From JBBRWO01 sp964388455 (GTDB taxonomy: Bacteria; Actinomycetota; Coriobacteriia; Anaerosomatales; JAAXUF01), in the NCBI GenBank assembly GCA_964388455.1, contig CAYMAN010000025.1, positions 1 through 32,116 on the forward strand: a stretch of 32,116 bases of DNA. The letters run 5' to 3'. The notes under the pieces are model-generated. The model searched no databases and had not been told where the DNA came from. It was given only the letters and a program-made list of their open reading frames with translations. Below are positions 7,736 through 15,342 of this stretch, one piece after another; the first letter of the stretch is position 1, and each line of letters starts with the position of its first letter. Made by a program: the position numbers and the translations under genes.

Positions 7736-7755
7736 CCGTGCCGACACGGATTTTG
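7736..7755 (+). terminator. Weak candidate terminator after pgeF
   Basis: CCGTG (7736-7740) and CACGG (7745-7749) form a 5-bp stem with a CCGA loop, followed by ATTTTG. It sits 24 bases after the pgeF stop and just before the phoU promoter. The stem is short, so it may be inefficient. Confidence 0.3.
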
Positions 7756-7779
7756 CCGAATTGTTACACCGTGGTGCGG

Positions 7780-7807
7780 TTCATCCGAGTAGGAACGTGG
7801 CTATACT
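7780..7807 (+). promoter_or_regulatory. phoU promoter
   Basis: A good -10 hexamer, TATACT (7802-7807), lies 39 bases before the phoU start. The -35 region is poor (TTCATC at 7780-7785, 16-base spacing), which suggests an activator. GTTCATCCGAG (7779-7789) and GTTACACCGTG (7763-7773) resemble actinobacterial PHO-box half units but start 16 rather than 11 bases apart. Confidence 0.55.
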
Positions 7808-7845
7808 GAAGGTTGAATACACTTACAGTTTGCTAGGAGCACCTC

Positions 7846-8523
7846 ATGCGCGAGCAGTTCAGACAGGAACTCAAGGCCATCCACAGCGAGGTCGTCGACA
7901 TTCTCCAGACGGTCACCGGGAGTACGCGCGAAGCGGTGACCTCGCTTATCACGGGCGATGTTGACCTTGCCGAGAAGGTCATTGCTGGCGACGACGACAT
8001 CGACACTCGATGCGTCGCCGTGGAGGAGCGAGTGCTTGAGACGATCGCAACGCAGTTTCCTGTCGCGCGCGACCTGCGACTGCTGCAGTCGCTCGCCTAT
8101 ATCGCAATCCACCTCGAGCGCATGGCCGATTTGGGAGTCAACATCGCCAAGGCGGCGCGCCGCACTGCGGATCGCAGGGGCCCGCAGACGCTGTACGACC
8201 TCATCCAGGCGCAGGGCAACCTTGTGTACCGTGTGCTCGACGCGACCCGCGAGGCTCTGGACACGCGCGACCTGGAACTCGCTCGCAAACTGCCTGAGCT
8301 AGATGAGCCGATCGACCACCTGTACAAGCAGTTCTTCCGTGAACTCGCCCGATTGCAAGATGAGGAAGACATCGACTGGGCATCCTCCATGGTGCTCGCC
8401 GCTCGCTACCTCGAGCGCATCGCGGATCACTCGGTCGACATCGGCGAGCGTATCGCGTACCTGATTACCGGTGAGCGCGATCAGTTCGTGGTCGAATCTT
8501 CCGCCAACTACGGTACGGAGTAG
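7846..8523 (+). CDS. phoU: Phosphate-transport accessory regulator PhoU
   Basis: PhoU is a cytoplasmic helical protein that represses Pho-regulon signalling when phosphate is plentiful, working with the PstSCAB transporter and a sensor kinase. The 225-residue protein has the two symmetric three-helix repeats. The paired metal-cluster motifs are visible as IAIHLERMADLGVNIAKAA (about 85-103) and AARYLERIADHSVDIGERI (about 185-203), each with the E-R-(I/M)-A-D core. ATG 7846 is preceded by AGGAG at 7835-7839. No pst or phoR/phoP genes are in the window, so it stands alone between pgeF and yggS. Its own promoter suggests separate control. Only 4 bases separate its stop from the yggS start codon. 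Confidence 0.95.
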   Translation: MREQFRQELKAIHSEVVDILQTVTGSTREAVTSLITGDVDLAEKVIAGDDDIDTRCVAVEERVLETIATQFPVARDLRLLQSLAYIAIHLERMADLGVNIAKAARRTADRRGPQTLYDLIQAQGNLVYRVLDATREALDTRDLELARKLPELDEPIDHLYKQFFRELARLQDEEDIDWASSMVLAARYLERIADHSVDIGERIAYLITGERDQFVVESSANYGTE

Positions 8524-8527
8524 CACA

Positions 8528-9205
8528 GTGCCCGCCATCGCCTCCCGATACGAGGCGGTTCGGCGGCAGGTCGCCGACGCCGCGGATGTGTCGGGGCGGC
8601 AACCCTCTGACGTCACGATCGTCGCGGTCACCAAGACGGTGGGCATCGCCGAGGTCAGAGCCGCTCTCACGGCCGGCCTCGAGGATTTCGGTGAGAACCG
8701 CGTCCAGGAGTTCCTCGGCAAGTACGGACTGTTTCCTGACGCTCACTGGCACTTCATCGGCACGCTGCAGACGAACAAGGTCAAAGACGTCGTCGGACGC
8801 GCGTGGTTGATTCATTCGGTCGACTCGCTTCACCTGCTGGCCGAGATCTCACGCCGCGCCGAGAAGGCCGGGGTGGTCCAGCCCGTGCTGCTTCAGGTGA
8901 ATGTGTCGGGCGAGGAGTCCAAGCACGGATTCGACTGCTGTGACGTACGCGAGGCGCTCATCGAGGCGTCTCGAATGGGTTCCGTCGAGGTCCGTGGTCT
9001 GATGACGATGGCGCCGTTTGGCCGGCCGGAAGATGCTCGATGGGTGTTCAGAGAGTTGCGTGAACTGCGGGACTCCCTACGGGAGATGCCGCTGAATGGT
9101 GTAGAGTTAACCGAACTTTCCATGGGAATGAGCAACGACTTTCGTGTCGCCGTAGAAGAAGGTGCGACCATCGTGCGAGTGGGTGGAGCCATCTTCGGTA
9201 GGTGA
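8528..9205 (+). CDS. yggS: Pyridoxal-phosphate homeostasis protein, YggS/PLPBP family
   Basis: PLPBP proteins are single-domain PLP-binding TIM barrels that buffer vitamin B6 and affect amino acid balance; no catalytic activity is established. The PLP-binding lysine is Lys36 in VAVTKTV. Other family motifs are FGENRVQE, WHFIGTLQTNKVK, VNVSGEESKHGF, RGLMTMAP, and the phosphate-binding end ELSMGMSNDF...GATIVRVGGAIFG. I choose GTG 8528 with GGAG at 8517-8520; upstream in-frame starts overlap phoU and have no site. The product is 225 residues. In actinobacteria and Firmicutes this gene usually precedes sepF, as it does here (25-base gap). Confidence 0.95.
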   Translation: MPAIASRYEAVRRQVADAADVSGRQPSDVTIVAVTKTVGIAEVRAALTAGLEDFGENRVQEFLGKYGLFPDAHWHFIGTLQTNKVKDVVGRAWLIHSVDSLHLLAEISRRAEKAGVVQPVLLQVNVSGEESKHGFDCCDVREALIEASRMGSVEVRGLMTMAPFGRPEDARWVFRELRELRDSLREMPLNGVELTELSMGMSNDFRVAVEEGATIVRVGGAIFGR

Positions 9206-9229
9206 ACGCATTGGCGCAAGGAGACCGCT

Positions 9230-9796
9230 GTGGGCTTGTGGCACCGGATGAAGGTACGTCTCGGACTCGAAGACGAGTGGGACGACGAGTACTACGACGA
9301 CGATGAGTACTATGAGCCCGAGGCCGATGAGGCGCCCGAGGCCTATTCGCCTGCGCGGCGTACGGCCGCGTCGTATGACTCACCTTATGGATCCGGCGCA
9401 GGTGTCGGGGCCGTCAAGCGCCTTGATCGCGGTCCCGACTTGGATCGTGCCCGCAACGGTGGCGGACAACTGCGTAGCGTGCCCTCGGGCCCCGCATCGG
9501 TTACGCCTGTCTCTGCACAGATGAAGATGCACATCGTGGAGCCCAAGAGCTTTACGGAAGCGCAGGCGATCGCCGACAAGTTCAAGCAGGGGACTCCGGT
9601 CATCATGAATATGGTGATGACTCAAGCCGACCTCGCCAAGCGCCTTCTCGATTTCGCATCGGGTTTGACATATGGACTCGACGGAGGCCTCCAGAAGGTC
9701 TCGGACAAAGTGTTCATGCTGACCCCCCATAATGTCGACGTCAGCGACGCCGATCGTCGGCGTCTTCGTGACAACGGTCTCTACTCGGGTGAGTAG
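9230..9796 (+). CDS. sepF: Cell division protein SepF (FtsZ membrane anchor)
   Basis: SepF tethers FtsZ to the membrane and organises the Z-ring, and in bacteria without FtsA it is the main anchor. The 188-residue protein begins with a short amphipathic stretch, MGLWHRMKVRLGL (1-13), then an acidic Asp/Glu/Tyr-rich linker (about 15-45), a variable basic part, and the SepF core from about residue 100 with HIVEPKSFTEAQAIADKFKQ, VIMNMVMTQADLAKRLLDFASGL and a final VFMLTPHNVDVSDADRRRL. GTG 9230 has AAGGAGA at 9218-9224. It is co-transcribed with yggS and proC. The absence of ftsA from the fts cluster supports its role as FtsZ anchor. Confidence 0.96.
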   Translation: MGLWHRMKVRLGLEDEWDDEYYDDDEYYEPEADEAPEAYSPARRTAASYDSPYGSGAGVGAVKRLDRGPDLDRARNGGGQLRSVPSGPASVTPVSAQMKMHIVEPKSFTEAQAIADKFKQGTPVIMNMVMTQADLAKRLLDFASGLTYGLDGGLQKVSDKVFMLTPHNVDVSDADRRRLRDNGLYSGE

Positions 9797-9799
9797 CAG

Positions 9800-10633
9800 A
9801 TGAGTCGCGTTCATCACACGGATGGCTTCCGGTTTGAAGGCTCGCTCGCGGTCGTAGGGGGCGGTCGAATGGGCGAGGCAATCATCGGCGGGCTCATCGC
9901 CTCGGGAATCATCGAGCCGGTGCGTATCACGGTCGTCGAGCCCTCTGCCGATCGCCGAGCGGACCTGAAGCAGCGGTTTGGCGTCGCGACTGTCGCAGAT
10001 GGCGCTGATGCACTGCCGGCCGATGTGGTGATTCTTGCAGTGAAGCCGCAAGTCATCGACTCAGTTACGGTGACTCTCTCTGACAAGCTTGCATCGACGC
10101 TCGTGGTGTCTATCGCTGCGGGCGTCACCTCAGCACGACTCGAGGCGTTGCTCCCTGATTCCTCGGTTGTCGTTCGCGTCATGCCCAACACTCCGGCCCT
10201 GGTGGGCGAGGGGATGTCCGTCGTGAGCGGCGGCGCGAATCCCACGCCTGAGCAGGTGGATCTCGTTCGCGCGCTGTTCGCCGCACTTGGTGAAGCCATC
10301 GTGCTTGATGAGCGGTATCAGGATGCGGCGACGGCCATCTCGGGATCGGGTCCGGCGTATTTCGCTCTCGTCATCGACGCGCTTTCACGCGCGGGGGTGC
10401 GCCACGGATTGGCGCGCGACGTTGCCCAGGCCCTCGCGGTTCAGACGATGAGAGGAACCGCGGAGCTGCTTGAGGAGACAGGCGTGAGCCCGTCGGAACT
10501 CATGGACGGCGTTTCCAGCCCCGGAGGGACGACGATCGCCGCGCTCGAGGTTCTCGAGGCTCGTGCGGTTCGAGCCGCACTGGCAGACGCTGTCTCGGCT
10601 AACGTTGCGCGCGCGAAGGAGCTTGGACTGTGA
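9800..10633 (+). CDS. proC: Pyrroline-5-carboxylate reductase ProC
   Basis: ProC makes L-proline by NAD(P)H reduction of pyrroline-5-carboxylate in the cytoplasm. The Rossmann loop VVGGGRMGEAIIGGL is at 18-32, followed by VILAVKPQ, VVRVMPNTPALVGEG, and the substrate/dimer region ATAISGSGPAYFALVIDAL with SPGGTTIAAL near the C-terminus. Its 277 residues are normal length. The ATG follows the sepF stop after 3 bases, with GGTGAG as ribosome binding site inside sepF. It overlaps yggT by 4 bases (GTGA). A proC paralogue at this division locus is common in Gram-positive bacteria. Confidence 0.97.
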   Translation: MSRVHHTDGFRFEGSLAVVGGGRMGEAIIGGLIASGIIEPVRITVVEPSADRRADLKQRFGVATVADGADALPADVVILAVKPQVIDSVTVTLSDKLASTLVVSIAAGVTSARLEALLPDSSVVVRVMPNTPALVGEGMSVVSGGANPTPEQVDLVRALFAALGEAIVLDERYQDAATAISGSGPAYFALVIDALSRAGVRHGLARDVAQALAVQTMRGTAELLEETGVSPSELMDGVSSPGGTTIAALEVLEARAVRAALADAVSANVARAKELGL

Positions 10634-10887
10634 GCCCACAACTGGTGCCTATCATCGCAGGTGTCGTCGAGTTCTACGGATTCCTGATCTTTGCGTACGT
10701 TCTCATGTCGTGGTTCCCGGTTCGCGGAATCTTTGCCGACATCTATCAGGTCATCGGGAGTATCGTTGAGCCGTATTTGGGCATCTTTCGGCGTATCGTG
10801 CCGCCGATGGGAGCGATCGATCTCTCGCCCATGGTCGCCTACTTCGTGCTCATCGTGGTATCGCGCTTCGTCTTGTCGCTGCTGTAG
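10630..10887 (+). CDS. yggT: YggT family small membrane protein
   Basis: This 85-residue integral membrane protein has two hydrophobic segments (about 6-29 and 66-85) separated by the YggT-type motif FADIYQVIGSIVEPYLGIFRRIVPPMGAIDLSP, which is typical in spacing and in the P-Y-L-xx-F-R-R-I-x-P core. The biochemical role is unknown; the family lies next to sepF and divIVA in many genomes, and a link to envelope or division functions has been proposed. Its GTG start overlaps the proC stop in GTGA, so it is probably translated by coupling. Normal family length. Confidence 0.9.
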   Translation: MSPQLVPIIAGVVEFYGFLIFAYVLMSWFPVRGIFADIYQVIGSIVEPYLGIFRRIVPPMGAIDLSPMVAYFVLIVVSRFVLSLL

Positions 10888-10929
10888 TAGCATCTCAGCT
10901 ACGTTGAATTGATCGGAAGGATCGTCGTA

Positions 10930-11712
10930 ATGAAGCTCACACCGCTCGATATCCACCACAAGGAGTTCGGCCACTCGCTTCGCGGCTACAACGAGGAGCA
11001 GGTCGACGCCTTTCTCGATGAGGTGGCCGATGAGTTCGAGCGTCTGTTCAAGGAGAACATCGACCTCTCCGAGCGTTATGAGGCTGCAGGTGAGCGTATT
11101 CGCACCTACCAGGCAATGGAGGCGACGCTCCAGAACACGATGGTCGCCGCCACGCGTTCTGCCGAGGAGATCGGGGCCAAGGCCCGCGCAGAGGCCGAGA
11201 TGACCGTGCGTGACGCCGAGCTCAAGGCCAAGGAGATCATCCACAACGCCCTTCAGCAGAAGCAGAAGGTCGCCAACGAGCTCATCCGCATCAAGCAGGC
11301 CGAGGAGGAGTTCCGCGGTCGATATCGGAGCCTGCTCGAGTCCCAGATGCGCTCTGTCGCCGAGATCTCGCTTCCCGACGACGTGAACGTGCTGCTTGGG
11401 GACACCGATTCCGGACAGGTGGGCGAGGTCGAGGTCCGTCCTGTGGCGGACACGACGACAACACCCGCACCGGCCCCTGCGCCTGCCCCTGCCGCTGCCC
11501 CGACACCCGCTACGGCGCCTGAACCCCGCAGGGCGGCACTTTCGCAGCCGCCGGCATCGGGATTCGTGCAGAGTGTGACTCTGGGTGAGGTCGCCGCTCC
11601 CGATATCGATGCCGAAGACGTTGAGCTTGTCGAGCCGCTTGAGTTCGAGCTTCCGGGTTTCGATTCGCTCGGTGAACGCGAGTACGACACCGACATCGAG
11701 GAGATCGACTAA
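10930..11712 (+). CDS. divIVA: DivIVA/Wag31-type polar and septal scaffold protein
   Basis: DivIVA proteins bind curved membrane at poles and septa and recruit growth or division factors. The conserved N-terminus MKLTPLDIHHKEFGHSLRGYNEEQVDAFLDEV (1-32) is followed by a coiled coil of about 120 residues (about 33-155, Glu/Arg/Ala-rich). A Pro/Ala linker around 176-200 and an acidic tail ending DTDIEEID follow. I choose ATG 10930, with GGAAGGA at 10915-10921, over an upstream TTG that would add seven residues. The product is 260 residues. It sits 42 bases after yggT, the usual end of the yggS-sepF-proC-yggT-divIVA string. Confidence 0.95.
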   Translation: MKLTPLDIHHKEFGHSLRGYNEEQVDAFLDEVADEFERLFKENIDLSERYEAAGERIRTYQAMEATLQNTMVAATRSAEEIGAKARAEAEMTVRDAELKAKEIIHNALQQKQKVANELIRIKQAEEEFRGRYRSLLESQMRSVAEISLPDDVNVLLGDTDSGQVGEVEVRPVADTTTTPAPAPAPAPAAAPTPATAPEPRRAALSQPPASGFVQSVTLGEVAAPDIDAEDVELVEPLEFELPGFDSLGEREYDTDIEEID

Positions 11713-11717
11713 TCTCC

Positions 11718-11996
11718 TTGAGCACGCTTGCTGTGCACGTCACGCCCAAGTCAGGCTGCGACGAGGTCGTCGGCTGGAGGGGTAGCGAACTCTCTGTGCG
11801 GGTCACCTCGGCTCCCGAAAGCGGTAAGGCGAACGCGGCGGTCTGCATCGTCGTCGCCAAACGATTGGGTGTCCCCAAGTCCTCGGTGCGCGTGATTCGC
11901 GGCGATGTCTCGCGGCATAAGATCCTCGAGATCGTGTCGGTGGATGATGCCCGCATCGCCGAGGAGTTCGGCGCACCGGAAGAATCCCTCTTCTAG
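11718..11996 (+). CDS. DUF167 / YggU family protein
   Basis: This 92-residue protein has the full DUF167 pattern: VHVTPKSGCDEVVGW, then LSVRVTSAPESGKANAAVC, then RLGVPKSSVRVIRGDVSRHKILEI. The function of the family is not known; members are small alpha/beta proteins often found with yggT and sepF. The TTG 11718 start is uncertain: GAGGAGA at 11698-11704 lies 13 bases upstream, which is long, and GTG 11733 is possible. Five bases separate it from the divIVA stop, so it belongs to the same transcript. The T-box region follows. Confidence 0.85.
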   Translation: MSTLAVHVTPKSGCDEVVGWRGSELSVRVTSAPESGKANAAVCIVVAKRLGVPKSSVRVIRGDVSRHKILEIVSVDDARIAEEFGAPEESLF

Positions 11997-12012
11997 TCGC
12001 GCATGTGGGGCG

Positions 12013-12042
12013 TTGACCCCCTCGGCGTGCCTGCGCGATAAT
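12013..12042 (+). promoter_or_regulatory. Sigma-70-type promoter for the ileS leader
   Basis: TTGACC (12013-12018) and GATAAT (12037-12042) are separated by 18 bases, near consensus for a housekeeping promoter. The predicted transcript would start near 12049 and run through the T-box leader to ileS. Confidence 0.8.
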
Positions 12043-12087
12043 CGAAGGGCGTCGAGGGCCAGCATGCCCATGACGTGACTGGATACA

Positions 12088-12362
12088 GGCTATGACGAGG
12101 ACGAGTACGCACGACATCGGTACACGGATCAGCGAGCGGGGATAGTGCAAGCCCGCACGTGTCGTCGGCGGAAGATCACCTCAGCAGCTTCGGACCGAAC
12201 CCCCGGTGCATGTGCCGGTGCAGTAGGCTCCGACGGGTCGCTCCCGTTACCGAGCAACCGAGTGGCGCGAGAGCAGTGTGCTCGACGCAAGCTGGGTGGT
12301 ACCGCGGAGCTGACCCTCGAGGCGCTTCGTCCCGGCAGATACAGGGGACGGCGCGCCTTTTT
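12088..12362 (+). promoter_or_regulatory. T-box riboswitch controlling ileS
   Basis: The diagnostic T-box sequence AAGCTGGGTGGTACCGCGG lies at 12289-12307. Its bulge TGGT (12297-12300) would pair with an ACCA tRNA end, matching an A discriminator base as in tRNA-Ile. An upstream Stem I can be drawn. The 5' side is GACGAGGACGAGTACG (12094-12109), with an AGTA motif at 12104-12107. ACGACA (12111-12116) pairs with TGTCGT (12160-12165), and a small apical hairpin pairs 12145-12148 with 12155-12158. On the 3' side, ATC (12175-12177) is the proposed specifier codon for isoleucine. Uncharged tRNA-Ile would stabilise the antiterminator and allow ileS transcription. The T-box call is firm; Stem I pairing and the specifier are my reading. 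This element accounts for the 432-base gap before ileS. Confidence 0.92.
12321..12362 (+). terminator. T-box terminator before ileS
   Basis: GGCGC...TTCGTCCC (12321-12333) pairs with GGGGACG...GCGCGCC (12344-12357), followed by TTTTT. Its 5' arm lies just after the T-box sequence and would be captured in the alternative antiterminator fold, so this is a transcription-attenuation T-box. Confidence 0.85.
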
Positions 12363-12428
12363 CGTGCCATGAAACGGTTCGAACCGGATGTTTGCGGCGT
12401 GTGAGCCGCACGATGAGAGGATCCACCC

Positions 12429-15221
12429 GTGGGCAACGACTACAAGTCGACGATGAACCTGCCGCAGACCGAGTTCCCGATGCGCGCCAATCTGGCCACT
12501 CGTGAGAACGAGTGGCTCGCGCGCTGGGATGAGATGGATATCTACCGCCGTTCGATCGAGGGCCGAGAGGATGCGCCGCGGTTCATCCTCCACGACGGAC
12601 CGCCCTACGCCAACGGTCACATTCACATGGGTACCGCCTACAACAAGGTGCTCAAGGACCTCATCGTCAAGTACAAGACCATGCGCGGCTACTACGCGCC
12701 GTACGTTCCCGGCTGGGACTGTCATGGCCAGCCGATCGAGCACATGGTCGAGAAGAAGCTCGGACCGGAGAAGATGGCCAAGATTTCGCAGGCCAAGCTC
12801 CGCGAGCTCTGTCACAACTGGGCGATGGAATACGTCGACGTGCAGCGCGCCGAGTTCAAGCGACTCGGTGTTCGCGGCGACTGGGAAGAGCCATACCTCA
12901 CCCTCAACCACAGCTATGAAGCCGGGGACGTGCGCGTCTTCGCCGAGATGTACGCACGCGGCGAGATCTACAAGGGCCGCAAGCCGATTCACTGGTGCAA
13001 GAGATGCCACACCGCTCTGGCTGAGGCGGAGATCGAGTACTCGGACGAGCGCAGTGACAGCATCTACGTCAACTTCAGCTTTATGGATGAGGTTCCGGGC
13101 TTCTCGGCTGCGGGTATGCAGGTTGGGGTGCTGATCTGGACGACCACACCCTGGACACTTCCCGCCAACGTGGCGGTGACGTTGGCCGATGACGCGGACT
13201 ATGTGGGCGTCGTCGTCGACGGCAAAGTGCTGGTCATGGCCGAGGCCCTGGTACCGGCGGTGGCCGAGGTCGCTGGCTGGACAGAGGTCACACTGGTGCT
13301 TGACGCCGCCGGAGTGCCTGTACGCATGAAGGGCCGCGACCTTTCCGGGCTGCACTACGCACAGCCGATCCACGAGGGTGTCACCGGGGTCATCATCACC
13401 GGCGACCACGTCGAACTCACCACCGGCACCGGCGCGGTCCACACCGCCCCAGGACACGGCGAGGACGACTACCTGGTCGGCATGAAGTTCGGCCTGCCGA
13501 TGCCCATGCCCGTCGACGATAACGGCGTGTTCGACATCGGCGGCGGACCCTTCGAGGGCCTGTCGGTCGACGACGCGAACCCGGTCATCATCGAGTGGCT
13601 GCGCGAGCGGGGCTCGCTTCTTGCCGCAGTGGGCATTTCGCACAGCTATCCGCACTGTTGGCGCTGCAAGCAGCCGGTCATCTTCCGCGCCACAGACCAA
13701 TGGTTCGTCTCCATGGAGGCCACGGGTCTCCGTGACGCCGCCATGGCTGAGATCCGTCGCGTCGAGTGGATCCCCGGCTGGTCTGTGAACCGCATGGCAG
13801 GCATGGTCGGTGACCGTCCCGACTGGTGCATCAGTCGTCAGCGCGCGTGGGGCGTCCCGATCCCGGTGTTCGAGTGCGCCAAGTGCGGCGAGACCGTCGC
13901 GACCCCCGAGACCTTCTCGGCGGTCGAGCACTTGTTCGCCACCGAGGGTGCGGATGCCTGGTTCACCAAGGAGCCGAGCGAGTACCTCCCTGCCGGAACC
14001 GCGTGCGGGCGATGCGGCGGGACTGAGCTCAAGACCGAGACCGACATCCTCGACGTGTGGTTCGAGTCGGGCGTGTCGCACACGAGCGTGCTCGAGACGC
14101 GCGCCGAGCTCTCGCGCCCTGCGGCGATGTACCTCGAGGGAAGCGACCAGCATCGCGGGTGGTTCCAGAGTTCGCTGCTGACCGGCGTCGGCGCCTACAG
14201 TGTTGCACCGTTCGATCGCGTTCTGACGCACGGCTTCATAGTCGATGGTGACGGCCGCAAGATGAGCAAGTCGGTGGGCAACGTCGTTTCACCGATCGAC
14301 GTGGTCGCCAAGTCCGGGGCAGACATCGTCCGTCTATGGGTGGCTGCTGCCGATTACGGCCAGGACGTCAGCGTTTCTGACGAGATCCTCGATCGCACCA
14401 GTGAGGCGTATCGCCGCATACGTAACACCTTCCGCTTCCTGCTCTCGAACCTGGGCGACTTCGACCCGGCGGTCGACTCTGTCGCGCTCGCCGATATGCC
14501 CGAGATCGATCGCTGGGCGATGGCGGAGCTGGATGACCTTGTCGAGCGCGTCACAGCGGCCTACGACGAGTGGCGCTTCCACGTCGTGTACCGCTCGGTA
14601 TACGACTACGTGGGCGACCTTTCCTCGGTCTACCTGGATGTGCTCAAGGACCGTCTGTACGCCGACGCACCCGCGAGCTCTTCGCGCCGCAGCGCGCAGA
14701 CGGTGCTCGCGCAGATAGTCGCCGTGCTTGTCCGCATCCTCGCCCCGATCCTCACGTTCACATCCGAGGAGGTATGGGACTTCATGCCGGCCGCCCTGCG
14801 TGACGCCGACAGCGTTCAGCTCACGTCGTGGCCGACGGTCGGGCCGGCGACGGTTGAAGCCGAAGCACTGCGTGCTGAGTATTCCGTCGTTCTCGAGGTG
14901 CGCGAGGCTGTGACGAAGGCGTTGGAAGAGGCCCGCGGCGCCAAGGTCATCGGTAAGAGCCAGGAGGCGTCGGTAGAAATCGTCGCTCCCGCCGACACCG
15001 TTGCGTTGCTCACCGCGCGGGGTTCGCTTCAGATGGCCGAGTTCTTCATAGTCGCAGCAGTACGGTTCGTCGAAGGTGAAGCCCTTGCGGTCACGGTAGA
15101 GCAGGCACAGGGCACCAAGTGCCCGCGTTGCTGGAACCTGCGGGAACTGGGAACTGACGAGCGATTCCCCGAAGTGTGTGATCGCTGTGCGAAGGTTCTC
15201 GGCGAGCTCGACGCAGGATAG
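12429..15221 (+). CDS. ileS: Isoleucyl-tRNA synthetase IleRS (bacterial type I)
   Basis: IleRS charges tRNA-Ile and hydrolyses misactivated valine. The 930-residue protein carries the class I nucleotide motif PPYANGHIHMG (58-68), WDCHGQPIE (a Gln where Leu is more common), the editing-domain motifs TTPWTLPANVAV and TAPGHGEDDYLVG, an internal Cys pair region (CAKCGE...CGRCGG), DVWFESGVSH, and KMSKS (611-615). The C-terminal zinc finger has Cys898, Cys901 and a later CDRC pair. Length and the C-terminal zinc finger fit the mupirocin-sensitive type I class (family knowledge). GTG 12429 has AGAGG at 12416-12420. It is controlled by the upstream T-box and followed by a separate promoter for the DksA-like gene. 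Confidence 0.97.
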   Translation: MGNDYKSTMNLPQTEFPMRANLATRENEWLARWDEMDIYRRSIEGREDAPRFILHDGPPYANGHIHMGTAYNKVLKDLIVKYKTMRGYYAPYVPGWDCHGQPIEHMVEKKLGPEKMAKISQAKLRELCHNWAMEYVDVQRAEFKRLGVRGDWEEPYLTLNHSYEAGDVRVFAEMYARGEIYKGRKPIHWCKRCHTALAEAEIEYSDERSDSIYVNFSFMDEVPGFSAAGMQVGVLIWTTTPWTLPANVAVTLADDADYVGVVVDGKVLVMAEALVPAVAEVAGWTEVTLVLDAAGVPVRMKGRDLSGLHYAQPIHEGVTGVIITGDHVELTTGTGAVHTAPGHGEDDYLVGMKFGLPMPMPVDDNGVFDIGGGPFEGLSVDDANPVIIEWLRERGSLLAAVGISHSYPHCWRCKQPVIFRATDQWFVSMEATGLRDAAMAEIRRVEWIPGWSVNRMAGMVGDRPDWCISRQRAWGVPIPVFECAKCGETVATPETFSAVEHLFATEGADAWFTKEPSEYLPAGTACGRCGGTELKTETDILDVWFESGVSHTSVLETRAELSRPAAMYLEGSDQHRGWFQSSLLTGVGAYSVAPFDRVLTHGFIVDGDGRKMSKSVGNVVSPIDVVAKSGADIVRLWVAAADYGQDVSVSDEILDRTSEAYRRIRNTFRFLLSNLGDFDPAVDSVALADMPEIDRWAMAELDDLVERVTAAYDEWRFHVVYRSVYDYVGDLSSVYLDVLKDRLYADAPASSSRRSAQTVLAQIVAVLVRILAPILTFTSEEVWDFMPAALRDADSVQLTSWPTVGPATVEAEALRAEYSVVLEVREAVTKALEEARGAKVIGKSQEASVEIVAPADTVALLTARGSLQMAEFFIVAAVRFVEGEALAVTVEQAQGTKCPRCWNLRELGTDERFPEVCDRCAKVLGELDAG

Positions 15222-15264
15222 TCTGCGGACGGATCCTCGGCAGGACGGATCGGACCTGTTCGGA

Positions 15265-15273
15265 TGGTATAGT
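15265..15273 (+). promoter_or_regulatory. Extended -10 promoter upstream of the DksA-like gene
   Basis: TGGTATAGT (15265-15273) is an extended -10 element (TG-n-TATAGT) without a good -35. It lies 44 bases after the ileS stop and would start transcripts near 15280, just ahead of a hairpin. Confidence 0.6.
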
Positions 15274-15290
15274 CAGATGCGTGATTACCA

Positions 15291-15321
15291 GCACGCCCGA
15301 CTCGAAAACAGTCGGGCGTGC
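15291..15321 (+). repeat. 12-bp perfect hairpin in the DksA-like gene leader
   Basis: GCACGCCCGACT (15291-15302) is perfectly complementary to AGTCGGGCGTGC (15310-15321) with a 7-base loop, CGAAAAC. No T-tract follows, so it does not look like a standard terminator. It ends 8 bases before the ribosome binding site GGAAGGGG (15330-15337). It may stabilise the mRNA 5' end or limit readthrough from ileS. Confidence 0.65.
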
Positions 15322-15342
15322 GTGCAAATGGAAGGGGTCGAC

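Noticed and set aside
12129..14231. A 700-codon open frame on the minus strand opposite the T-box and ileS
   Set aside because: It covers the T-box RNA and a certain ileS gene, has no family motif, and is a GC-rich codon-bias shadow.
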